A DNA stretch of 47,851 nt from JAYYZW01 sp036339995. GTDB taxonomy: Bacteria; Pseudomonadota; Gammaproteobacteria; Ga0077536. The stretch is from positions 1 to 47,851 of the forward strand of contig JAYYZW010000096.1 of assembly GCA_036339995.1 (NCBI GenBank), in the 5' to 3' direction. Position 1 is the stretch's first letter, and each line of letters begins with the position of its first letter. A program made the position numbers and the translations under genes. Below are positions 25,597 to 34,082 of this stretch, piece by piece. The notes below the pieces were generated by a model. The model saw only the letters and a list, made by a program, of their open reading frames with translations. It searched no databases and was not told where the DNA came from.

Positions 25597-26661
25597 TCAA
25601 AACTTCTTGAATAGCGCACTGCGCCGCGCCGGTTCTTCGGCATCGGCGGCCGTGAAGAAATTCTCCATGAAGATGTGATCTTCGAACAAGCGGCCCCGCA
25701 TCAGGATCGTGATGCAGGCATCGACCATCGGCGGGGGTCCGCAGAGGTAGGCCTTGTGACCCATAAAGCGGCCGTCGAAGCGTTTTTCGGCCAGCTCGTG
25801 AACGAAGCAGCGGGGGCCGGCCCAGGCGTCGTCGTCCGCAGGCTCCGAAAGCGCCGCAAAATATTTGAAATTCGGATGCCGCTCGGCAAGGTTTTTAAAC
25901 AGATCGACATAGTAGAGTTCCACTATCGAGCGCGCTCCGTAAACCAGGACGATCTCCCGTTCGTCGCCGTTTTGCAGGAGGTCGAGAATCATCGATTTCG
26001 GACTCGACAGGCCCGAACCACCGGCCAGGAAAATCACCGGTTCCGACGCCGATTTGCGTACGTAAAACCTGCCGAGCGGCGCGGTGAACGGCAGCTGGTC
26101 GCCGGGTTTGAGCGCTTCGTGCAGGTAGGTCGTGCCTTTGCCCCCCTCGACGAAGCGCACGTTGAGTTCTATTTCCTTGCGAACCGAGGGCGCACTTGCG
26201 ATCGAAAACGCGCGGGGCTGATCGAGACCGGGGATCTCGAGGTTGATGTACTGCCCCGCCTGGAACTCGATGCCATCACCGTCTAGCGCCAGCCAGATCC
26301 CTTTGATCGTTGGGGTCAGATTCTCTATGCGCGAAACCGTTGCGACGAAATCCTCTACGGGTAAGGACATTGCGTCCGGATCGTCGTCGACCTCGGCTTC
26401 GATCACGACGTCTGAATCCAGGGTAGCGCAACATGCCAGCGTCTTGCCCTCGTCACGCTCGATATCCATCAGCGCGAAAGCCGATGCATGATTGTGTGAG
26501 ATTTCGCCTTCCAGAACATCGACTTTACACGTACCGCAAAGGCCATGATTACACGCATAGGGGAGATAAATGCCCGCACGCAGTGATGCGTCGAGTATGC
26601 TCTGTCGTTCACCGACGTTGATTGTCTCGCCTAAGGGTTCAATCGTGAGTTGGTAGCTCAT
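25597..26661 (-). CDS. dmpP: Phenol hydroxylase reductase component (2Fe-2S, FAD, NADH)
   Basis: A 354-residue reductase passing electrons from NADH through FAD and a [2Fe-2S] cluster to the DmpN diiron oxygenase. The N-terminal ferredoxin domain carries Cys37, Cys42, Cys45 and Cys77 (YACNHGLCGTC, LACC). The FAD-binding motif RAFSIAS lies near residue 153, the NAD-binding block AGGSGLSSPKSMI near 219, and the C-terminal CGPPPMVDA is typical. Length equals DmpP (353). It is separated from dmpO by a REP element at 26671-26735. Confidence 0.96.
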   Translation of the reverse strand: MSYQLTIEPLGETINVGERQSILDASLRAGIYLPYACNHGLCGTCKVDVLEGEISHNHASAFALMDIERDEGKTLACCATLDSDVVIEAEVDDDPDAMSLPVEDFVATVSRIENLTPTIKGIWLALDGDGIEFQAGQYINLEIPGLDQPRAFSIASAPSVRKEIELNVRFVEGGKGTTYLHEALKPGDQLPFTAPLGRFYVRKSASEPVIFLAGGSGLSSPKSMILDLLQNGDEREIVLVYGARSIVELYYVDLFKNLAERHPNFKYFAALSEPADDDAWAGPRCFVHELAEKRFDGRFMGHKAYLCGPPPMVDACITILMRGRLFEDHIFMENFFTAADAEEPARRSALFKKF

Positions 26662-26670
26662 TTAGGTTTT

Positions 26671-26735
26671 ATTCGCCCGCAAGCGGGCTCCTACGGGTCA
26701 TCTACTGGCATCGAGGGCGCGCCTTGCGGGCGAAT
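26671..26735. repeat. REP-like inverted pair between dmpO and dmpP
   Basis: It begins with ATTCGCCCGC AAGCGGGCTC and CTACGGG, and closes with GCGCGCCTTGCGGGCGAAT. The left half is nearly identical to the copy at 47050; the right half is degenerate. It lies 10-20 nt from each flanking gene and so interrupts an otherwise compact part of the phenol hydroxylase operon. Confidence 0.82.
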
Positions 26736-26754
26736 CTAGATCGTCGTTTCATGG

Positions 26755-27117
26755 TCAATTTCCGACCCCGTGCATGCCATTCAGCCCGGGCGAGGAGAAC
26801 TGAATGTAGCCCATGTGCCCGATGCCGTTTTCCTCGAGGCTCTTGTCGAGATCCGGCTGCCAGGGTTGCTGATCGAATTTCCATTCACAAGCGTCGAAAT
26901 CGAGTTTTGCCGTATCCGGATGGGACATGTAATCCGGCCGCAGCATCTGCTCGAGAAATTCGCGGAATTTCATGTCGAGCGGCGCGCGATAGGCCGACGG
27001 GCAGGCATACATTAAATGCCGTTCCCATTGAATGTAGAAATTAATGTCCCCGCCGTAGCGCTCTTCGCGGTTCTCGGATTTGAAGTCGTAGCTGTCGCCC
27101 AGGTGTTTGACCGTCAC
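26755..27117 (-). CDS. dmpO: Phenol hydroxylase subunit (gamma), DmpO
   Basis: A 120-residue small subunit of the (alpha-beta-gamma)2 multicomponent phenol hydroxylase. The sequence (SENREERYGGDINFYIQWE, PDYMSHPDTAKLDFD, QPDLDKSLEENGIGHMG) matches the DmpO/PhN family, and length is typical (119). It starts at GTG 27117, preceded by GGGAGG 8 nt upstream. It has no cofactor of its own; it stabilises DmpN. Confidence 0.94.
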   Translation of the reverse strand: MTVKHLGDSYDFKSENREERYGGDINFYIQWERHLMYACPSAYRAPLDMKFREFLEQMLRPDYMSHPDTAKLDFDACEWKFDQQPWQPDLDKSLEENGIGHMGYIQFSSPGLNGMHGVGN

Positions 27118-27135
27118 GATGATGTCCTCCCCTAT

Positions 27136-28668
27136 TCAGGCCGCCGCATCCGACTGCGGCGCTTTCTGCTCCGAACGCCATGCATCCCAGTTCAGGTTGT
27201 CCGGTGAGCCGCGGTATTCGCCGGTGTCGACGTCCTTGACCAGGTGCAGCCACTCGGCGTATTCGAAGATGTTGGTCGCGCCCCCGGCCTCACCGCGGTA
27301 AACCTGTTGCGGCGGGATCAGCGCCTGGACGTATTTCTCCGGTTCGCGGTTGAAGATGTCGGCGCAGCCGTCCGAGCAGCAATGATGCTTGGTGCCCTTC
27401 GCTTCAACGATCCGGACGCTCTGCGTTTCGGGATCGTCAGGCTCGGTATAGAAAACCGGGATCTGGCAGACCTGGCAGACCATCGGCAGGCGATTGTTGA
27501 AGTACCGCTCGCCCTTCTCTTCGAGCTCGCGAAAATAGAGCAGGCGCGGCTTGTACATGGTGTCGAACAGCGATCCATATTTCTCACTCATCCAGTCAAG
27601 TTCTTCATCATCCGGCACCCAGGTGTGAAGACCGAGCGCATTGCCGAACTGATAGAGAGTAGCCCAGAGTTCGTGGGTCAAGCGGTCCTTTTCCTTGACA
27701 GCGACCTCGTGGTACTTCGGCAGGCGAATACCGTAGCGGCCGAGGTCGTGAAACAGTGCGACACCGTTTTCCTCCCAGTAGATCTCCCAGGCTTCCTTCC
27801 AGCACATGACTTTCTTCGGCAGCATGTAATCCATCATGGTGCCGACCAAGCCCAGCAGGCGGTAGCCGCGCCAGAACCACTTGTCCAGCCATGCCTGAAC
27901 GATGGGGACGTTGTCCTCATGCTGCTCCAGCATGAACTTCACGACTTCCAGGCCCAGGGTCATGTGCCGCGACTCATCTGATTGCGCGGAGAAACCGAAC
28001 GTTGTCGTCGCCATGTCGCCGTTATACGCGGCGCCCGACACGAAGGGCATGAAGAGAAGATTGGTCAGCACGTATTCGAAGGCAAACGCGATAGAGGTCA
28101 CGAATTCAAACGGGCCGGCCGTCATGGCGTCCTCGAAAAAACTCTTCGGGATCGAAAGATACCAGGCGCGATCGCGCATGTGCGCGAAATTGTGGAAGCC
28201 GTTGAAGAACTTGTTGTAGTGGCTGAAGGCGTGCATCTGGGTCTGCGCGTGGCGCAGCTCGTCGATCGACTGCATCTGGCAGGCTACGCGCGTGCCGGCG
28301 CCCCGGAATGCACGCGCTGCGTGGGCAAAACCGCGGTGCGCCGCGTATTCCAGCGGAGTAATGCCCTGAATCCACAGCTTCACGGCGTTCATGTAGCGCG
28401 CGTCGGACAGGTTCATGTGACCGTTGTTCTGCTGGAACGCATCGAGAATGGCGTAGAGCTTGCGTTCTTTCTCGGACTGGTATTTCCAGTACGAATCCAC
28501 GGTGAGCCGGAAGGGATCTTCCCACTTGTCCCAATCGATGATCTTGATGCCCTCGTAGGTGTCGTAAGGGAACACCTTATCCATCGGCTGATAAGTGGTC
28601 TCCCAGTCGAGTCCGCGCGTCATCAGCGCGTACTTTTCCTTCAATCCCATCCGTTTGTTTTTTGCCAT
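27136..28668 (-). CDS. dmpN: Phenol hydroxylase large (alpha) subunit with diiron centre
   Basis: A 510-residue catalytic subunit that hydroxylates phenol to catechol at a carboxylate-bridged diiron site. Ligands: Glu107 (TPLEYAAH), Glu137 and His140 (SIDELRHAQ), Glu198 (AFAFEYV), Glu232 and His235 (SDESRHMTLG), one residue offset from the known PHH/ToMO positions. A C-terminal zinc-like cluster CQVCQIP...HHCCSDGC (about residues 402-445) is typical of phenol hydroxylases. The relatives include toluene monooxygenases, but the linked meta pathway and subunit set indicate phenol hydroxylase. Confidence 0.97.
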   Translation of the reverse strand: MAKNKRMGLKEKYALMTRGLDWETTYQPMDKVFPYDTYEGIKIIDWDKWEDPFRLTVDSYWKYQSEKERKLYAILDAFQQNNGHMNLSDARYMNAVKLWIQGITPLEYAAHRGFAHAARAFRGAGTRVACQMQSIDELRHAQTQMHAFSHYNKFFNGFHNFAHMRDRAWYLSIPKSFFEDAMTAGPFEFVTSIAFAFEYVLTNLLFMPFVSGAAYNGDMATTTFGFSAQSDESRHMTLGLEVVKFMLEQHEDNVPIVQAWLDKWFWRGYRLLGLVGTMMDYMLPKKVMCWKEAWEIYWEENGVALFHDLGRYGIRLPKYHEVAVKEKDRLTHELWATLYQFGNALGLHTWVPDDEELDWMSEKYGSLFDTMYKPRLLYFRELEEKGERYFNNRLPMVCQVCQIPVFYTEPDDPETQSVRIVEAKGTKHHCCSDGCADIFNREPEKYVQALIPPQQVYRGEAGGATNIFEYAEWLHLVKDVDTGEYRGSPDNLNWDAWRSEQKAPQSDAAA

Positions 28669-28736
28669 TGCGGTTTCCCTAAATCAAAGTCATTCGGCGT
28701 TCAATTTCGCTTGCCTGACGCCCCGACGCATTCGAA

Positions 28737-29009
28737 TCACAGGTTCCACATGAGGACGAACTCATCATCATCCTCGTCAATGTTGCCGCCGAGCGAGATC
28801 AGGTTGATTTGGATCTCCTGTAGATCGAATTCCCTTCCCGCTTTCGCTTCGACTGTCTCACGTTTGATAACGAGCCGTAAGGGACAATCGATCTTGACCA
28901 TGCCCGGCGTTTCGTTGACGACGGCTAGGGGATTGTCCTCGACAATCGCCTCGATCACCGGCTGTGCCTCCGCATTGTTCTGCAGTGCTATGAACACCTT
29001 GTCAGCCAT
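28737..29009 (-). CDS. dmpM: Phenol hydroxylase regulatory (effector) protein
   Basis: A 90-residue cofactorless protein of the MMOB/DmpM family that binds DmpN and is required for turnover. The blocks VFIALQNN, IEAIVEDNP, GMVKIDCP and the acidic C-terminus DEDDDEFVLMWNL match the family and its length (about 90). It lies 10 nt after dmpL and 68 nt before dmpN. Confidence 0.94.
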   Translation of the reverse strand: MADKVFIALQNNAEAQPVIEAIVEDNPLAVVNETPGMVKIDCPLRLVIKRETVEAKAGREFDLQEIQINLISLGGNIDEDDDEFVLMWNL

Positions 29010-29019
29010 GTCGAGACTC

Positions 29020-30018
29020 CTAGACGGACAATCCGGCCTTGCCAGCCCGCGCCATCAGTTCGTCGACCAGGCCGTCGATCACCTCGGCGCCCTGACCGTT
29101 GAAGGCGAAATCGGCGAGCGGGTGCAAGGCGCCCTGGACGCGAGGCATCCAGGCGGCGACCCAGCCGTCGAGTAAACGCTTGTTCGCGTCGGATTCCCCC
29201 GCCGCGCGTTTCAATACAGCGTCGACCCATCGCGTCGATTCGGCGTACCAGTCGACCATGAATTCGGTCAGCATGGAGAACACGGCTCCGCCGTGCGCGA
29301 GCACCTCGCGATCGAAGCGGTTGAACACCAGTGGGTGGACGGTCCCGTCGATCAGAAAATTTTGCAGGAGAAAAAGTTCGAACCAATCCTTGGTGACCAT
29401 GGACTCTTCGGCCAGGGCGCGCATGGGCTGCCATTTCCGATCCGACAACCAGGCAGTCTTGGCGATATCAAGCCCGGCCGGATCATAGTCGTCGATGACG
29501 AGACCGATGCGGGTGACGTACTGCGCGATGCCCAATTCATCCATGCTGTGCATTGAGCAGGCTGAGGTCACCGGAGCACCGAAGCCGTACGCGGCGATGT
29601 AGCTGTTGTTGGTATTGGCCGCCCAGGCGACGTGCCTGAGCGGAACTACAAAGGCCTTGATCTTTTCCTTCCACACGCTGTCGAAGCCGGTCAAAAGACC
29701 CCGGTTCTCAACGAAGTCGAAGTTCTTTTCCTGCGAATGCTGCTGTTTGCCGCGCTGAATGGTCCAGGTGCCGTAGTAGTACTGGCGCGGATCGACCAGG
29801 TCGTCAAAATCCTCCATGACCACCGCGGTACGTCTCGGATCGTAGAGATCGTGTGTGGGATCCCAGGTCGGACGATAGTGAAAATTGACCTTCGGTTGAA
29901 GCCCCCACACCGCCTCCTGGTAACGGGTCGGGTTCTTGTCGGGGCCGAGTTTATCGACCAGGTGATCGAAGGTACGGCGGATGGGTGCGACGTTTGCCGT
30001 TTTCAGATCAATGGACAT
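29020..30018 (-). CDS. dmpL: Phenol hydroxylase beta subunit
   Basis: A 332-residue oxygenase beta subunit, homologous to the alpha subunit fold but without iron ligands; it forms the hydroxylase dimer with DmpN and DmpO. Family features are the N-terminal PIRRTFDHLV, FHYRPTWDP, GAPVTSACSMHSMDELGIAQYVTR and the C-terminal LADFAFNGQGAEVIDGLVD. Length matches DmpL (331). It follows dmpK by 3 nt. Confidence 0.95.
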   Translation of the reverse strand: MSIDLKTANVAPIRRTFDHLVDKLGPDKNPTRYQEAVWGLQPKVNFHYRPTWDPTHDLYDPRRTAVVMEDFDDLVDPRQYYYGTWTIQRGKQQHSQEKNFDFVENRGLLTGFDSVWKEKIKAFVVPLRHVAWAANTNNSYIAAYGFGAPVTSACSMHSMDELGIAQYVTRIGLVIDDYDPAGLDIAKTAWLSDRKWQPMRALAEESMVTKDWFELFLLQNFLIDGTVHPLVFNRFDREVLAHGGAVFSMLTEFMVDWYAESTRWVDAVLKRAAGESDANKRLLDGWVAAWMPRVQGALHPLADFAFNGQGAEVIDGLVDELMARAGKAGLSV

Positions 30019-30021
30019 CTC

Positions 30022-30291
30022 TCATTCCTCTTGTTCGTTGCCAAAACGCCATTTGTTTTCCTGCGCATCGACCGTGCGCGCTTCTTCCTCGTTCAAGTGC
30101 GCAACCTTGTGTTCGCGGCAGAATTCGGCGAACGCAGCGCGCGGCAGCATCATTTCGAGATAAAGCCAAGGGTCGCCGATGGAAAACTGGAATTCGACGT
30201 AACCCCGGCGATCGGCGTTCGTGACGCGCACGTAGCGGGTCGCGCGTTCGTTACCATCCGAGGCCGCGCCGAGTTTTTCGACATCTCTCAA
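30022..30291 (-). CDS. dmpK: Phenol hydroxylase accessory protein DmpK
   Basis: An 89-residue protein of the DmpK/PHH assembly family, which helps load iron into the apo-oxygenase. The blocks RYVRVTNADRRGYVEFQFSIGDPWLYLEM and LPRAAFAEFCREH match; length is typical (about 92). The only usable start I see is TTG at 30291, with GGGGA 6 nt upstream; the frame is closed by a TAG near 30323. It is the first gene of the operon, a short distance downstream of a candidate sigma-54 promoter, and divergent from the CoA transferase. Confidence 0.9.
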   Translation of the reverse strand: MRDVEKLGAASDGNERATRYVRVTNADRRGYVEFQFSIGDPWLYLEMMLPRAAFAEFCREHKVAHLNEEEARTVDAQENKWRFGNEQEE

Positions 30292-30328
30292 GCTGCGTCC
30301 CCGATTTGAATCGCCATTCCACTAGCAA

Positions 30329-30345
30329 CGCACATCTCGTGCCAG
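30329..30345 (-). promoter_or_regulatory. Candidate sigma-54 (-24/-12) promoter of the dmp operon
   Basis: Read on the minus strand the sequence is CTGGCACGAGATGTGCG. It matches the -24 box TGGCACG perfectly and a degenerate -12 box (GTGCG for TTGCW), with the invariant GG and GC ten bases apart. The predicted start point is about 30318, giving a leader of some 27 nt before dmpK. Phenol operons of this type are normally driven by sigma-54 and DmpR; no DmpR gene is in this window. Confidence 0.5.
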
Positions 30346-30351
30346 GATCGA

Positions 30352-30374
30352 TTTGATGATATCGTAAAATCAAA
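30352..30374. promoter_or_regulatory. Candidate palindromic operator upstream of dmpK
   Basis: TTTGAT (30352-30357) and ATCAAA (30369-30374) are separated by 11 nt. This loosely resembles the TTGATC/GATCAA half-sites of DmpR/XylR. It lies directly upstream of the sigma-54 candidate rather than 100-200 bp away as enhancer sites usually do, so the assignment is weak. Confidence 0.25.
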
Positions 30375-30521
30375 GCCGCGATCCGTGTGGCGTAGGGATG
30401 GCAGAACGCCCGTTCCTGACGATAGTAATGACCAAATCATGAATCCCCGAGGCGTGACGAGTGCGAGCCCCGAGACAGGCTAAACTTGTATCCGATTTAC
30501 AGCGCAAACGAACGGGGCCAG

Positions 30522-31727
30522 ATGTCAGGACCACTTACCAGTTATCGCATCATCGATCTGAGTTCGATGATCTCGGGGCCGCTTGCAACGATGATCCTGG
30601 GCGACCAGGGCGCCGATGTGATCAAGGTCGAAAAACCGGCGGGCGGCGATTACGTACGCAAGGGCGCCAACCGGCGGGGCGACCTCGGCGCGGCCTTCCT
30701 CAATAACAACCGCAACAAACGCTCCATCGTGCTGAACTTGAAACACGCGCGAGGCGTGGAAATCCTCTTAAAGCTGGTCGCGGACGCGGACGTATTCATC
30801 CAGAATTTCAGACCCGGCGTGGCCGCGCGAATGGGCTTGGGGGAAGACGTCATCCGCGGCGCGAAACCGGATATCGTCTACGTGTCGATCGCGGGATTCG
30901 GATTCGAAGGTCCTTATGCCGAGCGTCCCGTCTACGATCCTCTTATTCAATCCTTGTCGGGCCTGGCCTCGGTGCAGGCCGGATCCGACCAAGAGAGGCC
31001 GCGGCTCGTACGCACTATCCTGCCAGACAAGATGACAGCCGTCATGGCGTCGCAGGCGATCACCGCCGCGCTGCTCGTACGCGAGCGCACCGGTCAGGGC
31101 CAGCACGTGCGGCTGTCCATGCTCGACGCCGTCGTCTCCTTCCTGTGGCATTCGGACATGGGCGCTCAGACCTTCGTCGGCGACGAACTGCCGCAGCAGG
31201 ACGCCGCGAGCTTCATCGATTTGATTTACGAAACGGCGGACGGATATATCAGCGTTGCGGTCATGCAGGATCCCGAATGGCAGGCGTTGACCCGTGCGCT
31301 AGAACGCCCGGAATGGCTCGACGACCCGCGCTTCAAGACGCCGGCGCTCCGCGATCGCAACATTAACGATCGCCTCGCCATGATTCAGGAAACCTTGCGC
31401 GAGCGTCCGGCCGGCGAGTGGCTGGAACGGCTCGAGGCCGAAGGAGTTCCTTGCTCACCCGTCCTCACACGCAACGACATGATTGGACACCCCCAGATCG
31501 AAGCCAACGCGATCGTCGAGACCTACGAGCATCCACAAGCGGGCACCTTACGCCAGGCACGGCCCGCCGCGCGCTTCGAGGGCACCCCGAGCACAGCGCG
31601 TCGCGGCGCGCCCGCCCTCGGACAACACACCGAGGAAATACTCGGAGAAATCGGCGTTTCCTCCGAACAGATTGCAGAGCTGTTTAACGAAGGCGTCATC
31701 GGTGCCGACGGTACGAGGCCGAATTAA
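30522..31727 (+). CDS. CaiB/BaiF family (class III) CoA transferase
   Basis: A 401-residue class III CoA transferase moving CoA between carboxylic acids by a half-of-sites mechanism. N-terminal RIIDLSSMISGPLATMILGDQGADVIKVE, the NNRNKRSIVLNLK block, FRPGVAARMGLG and the catalytic Asp139 (PVYDPLIQSLSG) are visible; the C-terminal EGVPCSPVLT and LGQHTEEIL are also typical. The ATG at 30522 has GGGG upstream. It is divergent from the phenol operon and 4 nt before a GST, so the pair is co-transcribed. The acid substrate is unknown. Confidence 0.92.
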   Translation: MSGPLTSYRIIDLSSMISGPLATMILGDQGADVIKVEKPAGGDYVRKGANRRGDLGAAFLNNNRNKRSIVLNLKHARGVEILLKLVADADVFIQNFRPGVAARMGLGEDVIRGAKPDIVYVSIAGFGFEGPYAERPVYDPLIQSLSGLASVQAGSDQERPRLVRTILPDKMTAVMASQAITAALLVRERTGQGQHVRLSMLDAVVSFLWHSDMGAQTFVGDELPQQDAASFIDLIYETADGYISVAVMQDPEWQALTRALERPEWLDDPRFKTPALRDRNINDRLAMIQETLRERPAGEWLERLEAEGVPCSPVLTRNDMIGHPQIEANAIVETYEHPQAGTLRQARPAARFEGTPSTARRGAPALGQHTEEILGEIGVSSEQIAELFNEGVIGADGTRPN

Positions 31728-31731
31728 GTCG

Positions 31732-32439
31732 ATGATCGATCTCTATTACTGGCCGACGCCGAATGGGTGGAAGATCTCCATCATGCTCGAAGAGTGCGGA
31801 CTAAAGTACCGGATGATCCCGGTGAATATAGGCGCGGGCGATCAGTTCAAGCCCGAGTTCCTCGCCATCAGCCCGAACAACCGCATGCCGGCCATCGTCG
31901 ATCAGGGAGTCGAGGGCGCGCCGGTAACGGTGTTCGAATCGGGCGCGATCCTCATCTACCTTGCCGAGAAAACCGGGCAGTTCATGCCGGGCGATGCGCA
32001 GGGCCGCAAGGCAATCCTCGAGTGGTTGTTCTGGCAAGTCGGCAACCTCGGTCCGATGGCCGGCCAGATCAGCCATTTCGTCAACTACGCGCCGCAAAAC
32101 GGCAACGACTACGCCCGGGACCGCTATCGCAATGAATACAATCGTTGCCTGGGCGTCCTCGACCGACGATTGGAAGGGCGCGAATTCATCGCCGGCGAGT
32201 ATTCCATAGCCGACATGGCGTCCTGGCCCTGGCTGATTCCGTATAAACGTTTCGGACAGGATCTGGCAGCCTTCCCCAACGTCAAGCGCTGGCATGAAAC
32301 GATGAAGGCGAGGCCGGCTGCGTCGCGCGGCATCAACGTAGGTTCGGAATTTCGCCGTGCGGGCCCGCCCACCGATGAAGAGCGCGGGAATTTGTTCGGA
32401 CAGACCGCGCAGTCGACCGCTCGGGCACGAGAGAGTTGA
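31732..32439 (+). CDS. YfcG/YghU-like glutathione transferase (Nu class)
   Basis: A 235-residue GST whose N-terminus reads MIDLYYWPTPNGWK, placing Thr9 and Asn11 exactly where YfcG uses them to bind two glutathiones. The FLAISPNNRMPAIVD block carries the cis-Pro and the helical domain has GEYSIADMASWPWL. YfcG-type enzymes act as disulfide-bond reductases rather than classical conjugating GSTs. Start ATG 31732 is 4 nt after the CoA transferase stop. It is distinct from the GST in the dmp operon (different subfamily). Confidence 0.9.
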   Translation: MIDLYYWPTPNGWKISIMLEECGLKYRMIPVNIGAGDQFKPEFLAISPNNRMPAIVDQGVEGAPVTVFESGAILIYLAEKTGQFMPGDAQGRKAILEWLFWQVGNLGPMAGQISHFVNYAPQNGNDYARDRYRNEYNRCLGVLDRRLEGREFIAGEYSIADMASWPWLIPYKRFGQDLAAFPNVKRWHETMKARPAASRGINVGSEFRRAGPPTDEERGNLFGQTAQSTARARES

Positions 32440-32549
32440 ACCGCGCCACCGGCGCGCCCGTTCGCGAGGGGTAGCAGGCTGTGATCTCCGGGCGGGCTAT
32501 GATTCTATTATCACCTCGATAACTTCTTATTACCGAAGAGAGACCTGTT

Positions 32550-33914
32550 GTGGCTGATACCGTTAAATACGTACTGGACGAACGCGATCTGCCATCGACC
32601 TGGTATAACATCGCAGCCGACCTGCCCGAGCCACCGACGCCGCCCTTGAACCCGGCGACCTGCGAACCGCTCGACCCCGAAGCACTCGAACCGCTGTTCC
32701 CGCGTGCCGTCATCGAACAGGAGATGAGCATGGAGCGCGAGATCCCGATCCCGGAACCGGTGCGGAATATCTACCGCCAGTGGCGTCCGAGCCCACTTTA
32801 CCGCGCGCGGCGCTTGGAACGGGCGCTCGAGACACCCGCCCGCATCTATTACAAGTACGAGGGGGTGAGTCCTGCCGGAAGCCACAAACCGAACACGGCC
32901 ATCGCGCAAGCCTTTTATTCAAAGGACGCAGGCGTCAAGCGTATCTCCACCGAAACGGGCGCGGGCCAGTGGGGCTCGGCGCTTGCGATTGCGGGCGCGA
33001 TGTTCGGCCTCGAAATCGAGGTCTTCATGGTTAAGGTCAGTTTCAATCAGAAGCCGTATCGCCGCGCGTTCATGGAGAGCTACGGCGCGACCTGCATCGC
33101 GAGCCCGAGCGAGATGACGACGGCCGGGCGTTCCATACTCGCTGACGATCCGGAATGTCGAGGCAGTCTCGGCATCGCGATCAGCGAAGCGGTCGAACGC
33201 ACCCTCGAACGCGACGATACCAAGTACGCGCTGGGCAGCGTACTCAACCACGTTCTGTTGCATCAGACCGTGGTCGGGCTCGAAGCCTTGAAACAATTCG
33301 ACATGGCGGACGATTATCCCGACCTCATCATCGCCTGCACCGGGGGCGGCAGCAACTTCGGCGGCATCGTCTTTCCTTTCCTCGGGCGGCAGTTGCGCGG
33401 CGAAGAAGCGGTCGAGATCATCGCCGTGGAACCGGTGAACTGCCCGACCTTGACCAAGGGAAGATACGCCTACGACTTCGGTGATACTGCGCACCTGACG
33501 CCGCTGGTCAAAATGCACACCCTCGGCTCGAACTTCGTCCCGCCGGGCTTCCACGCCGGCGGCCTCCGCTATCACGGCATGGCGCCCCTGGTGAGTCAGT
33601 GCACCGATTTGGGTTACGTCACGCCGCGCGCCTACGATCAAAAAGCCTGTTTCGAGGCCGGGATCGAGTTCGCCCGCGCCGAGGGTATTCTTCCGGCGCC
33701 GGAAGCAAACCACGCGGTCGCGGCGGCCCTGGAAGAAGCCCGCAGATGCACGGAGGAAGGCCGCAGCCGCGCCATTCTGTTCAATCTTTGCGGTCACGGA
33801 CACTTCGACATGCCGGCCTATATGGACTACTCCGCCGGCAAGCTGCACGACCAGCATTACAACGAGGAAGATCTCGGTATGGCCCTCGCCGGCCTGCCGG
33901 CGGTGCCGGCCTAG
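32550..33914 (+). CDS. TrpB2-type PLP-dependent tryptophan synthase beta-like enzyme
   Basis: A 454-residue fold-type II PLP enzyme of the long TrpB2 class. The Schiff-base lysine is Lys113 in AGSHKPNTA; ETGAGQWGSA and the phosphate-binding CTGGGSNFGG loop follow. The N-terminal extension (about 80 residues, PLYRARRLE) is typical of TrpB2. Start is GTG at 32550. No trpA is adjacent; TrpB2 enzymes can join serine and indole alone, or act in unknown salvage or amino-acid reactions. It lies 110 nt after the GST and may be part of the same plus-strand unit. Confidence 0.9.
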   Translation: MADTVKYVLDERDLPSTWYNIAADLPEPPTPPLNPATCEPLDPEALEPLFPRAVIEQEMSMEREIPIPEPVRNIYRQWRPSPLYRARRLERALETPARIYYKYEGVSPAGSHKPNTAIAQAFYSKDAGVKRISTETGAGQWGSALAIAGAMFGLEIEVFMVKVSFNQKPYRRAFMESYGATCIASPSEMTTAGRSILADDPECRGSLGIAISEAVERTLERDDTKYALGSVLNHVLLHQTVVGLEALKQFDMADDYPDLIIACTGGGSNFGGIVFPFLGRQLRGEEAVEIIAVEPVNCPTLTKGRYAYDFGDTAHLTPLVKMHTLGSNFVPPGFHAGGLRYHGMAPLVSQCTDLGYVTPRAYDQKACFEAGIEFARAEGILPAPEANHAVAAALEEARRCTEEGRSRAILFNLCGHGHFDMPAYMDYSAGKLHDQHYNEEDLGMALAGLPAVPA

Positions 33915-33945
33915 GAGGCTACGGCGCATTGGAGCCCTACAGGTC

Positions 33946-34082
33946 ATAGGCTAGTTCTCAAGCCCCCGGTTCCCAAATACGGTCGCAAATGAACCACAGA
34001 GATCACAGAGAAGGGGAAAAAGATCGTTCACAGGTCACATAGTTAATGTATTGCTCTGCGGCCTCTGTGATCGCTACGGTTT
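33946..34082. repeat. Dispersed palindromic element, copy 2
   Basis: This starts with a segment sharing about 35 of 43 positions with 17509-17551 (ATAGG, TAGTTCT, GTTCCCAAATAC, TCGCAA). It then forms an imperfect inverted repeat: AACCACAGAGATCACAGAG (33992-34010) against the complement at 34053-34081 (CTCTGTGATCGCTACGGTT at its end). The arms differ from copy 1, which uses GCAAAG units, so only the head is shared. It fills the gap between TrpB2 and the interrupted MetE-like gene. Confidence 0.65.

Noticed and set aside
32919..33947. 342-codon minus-strand open frame across TrpB2
   Set aside because: It is antisense to a well-supported PLP enzyme and shows no motif.
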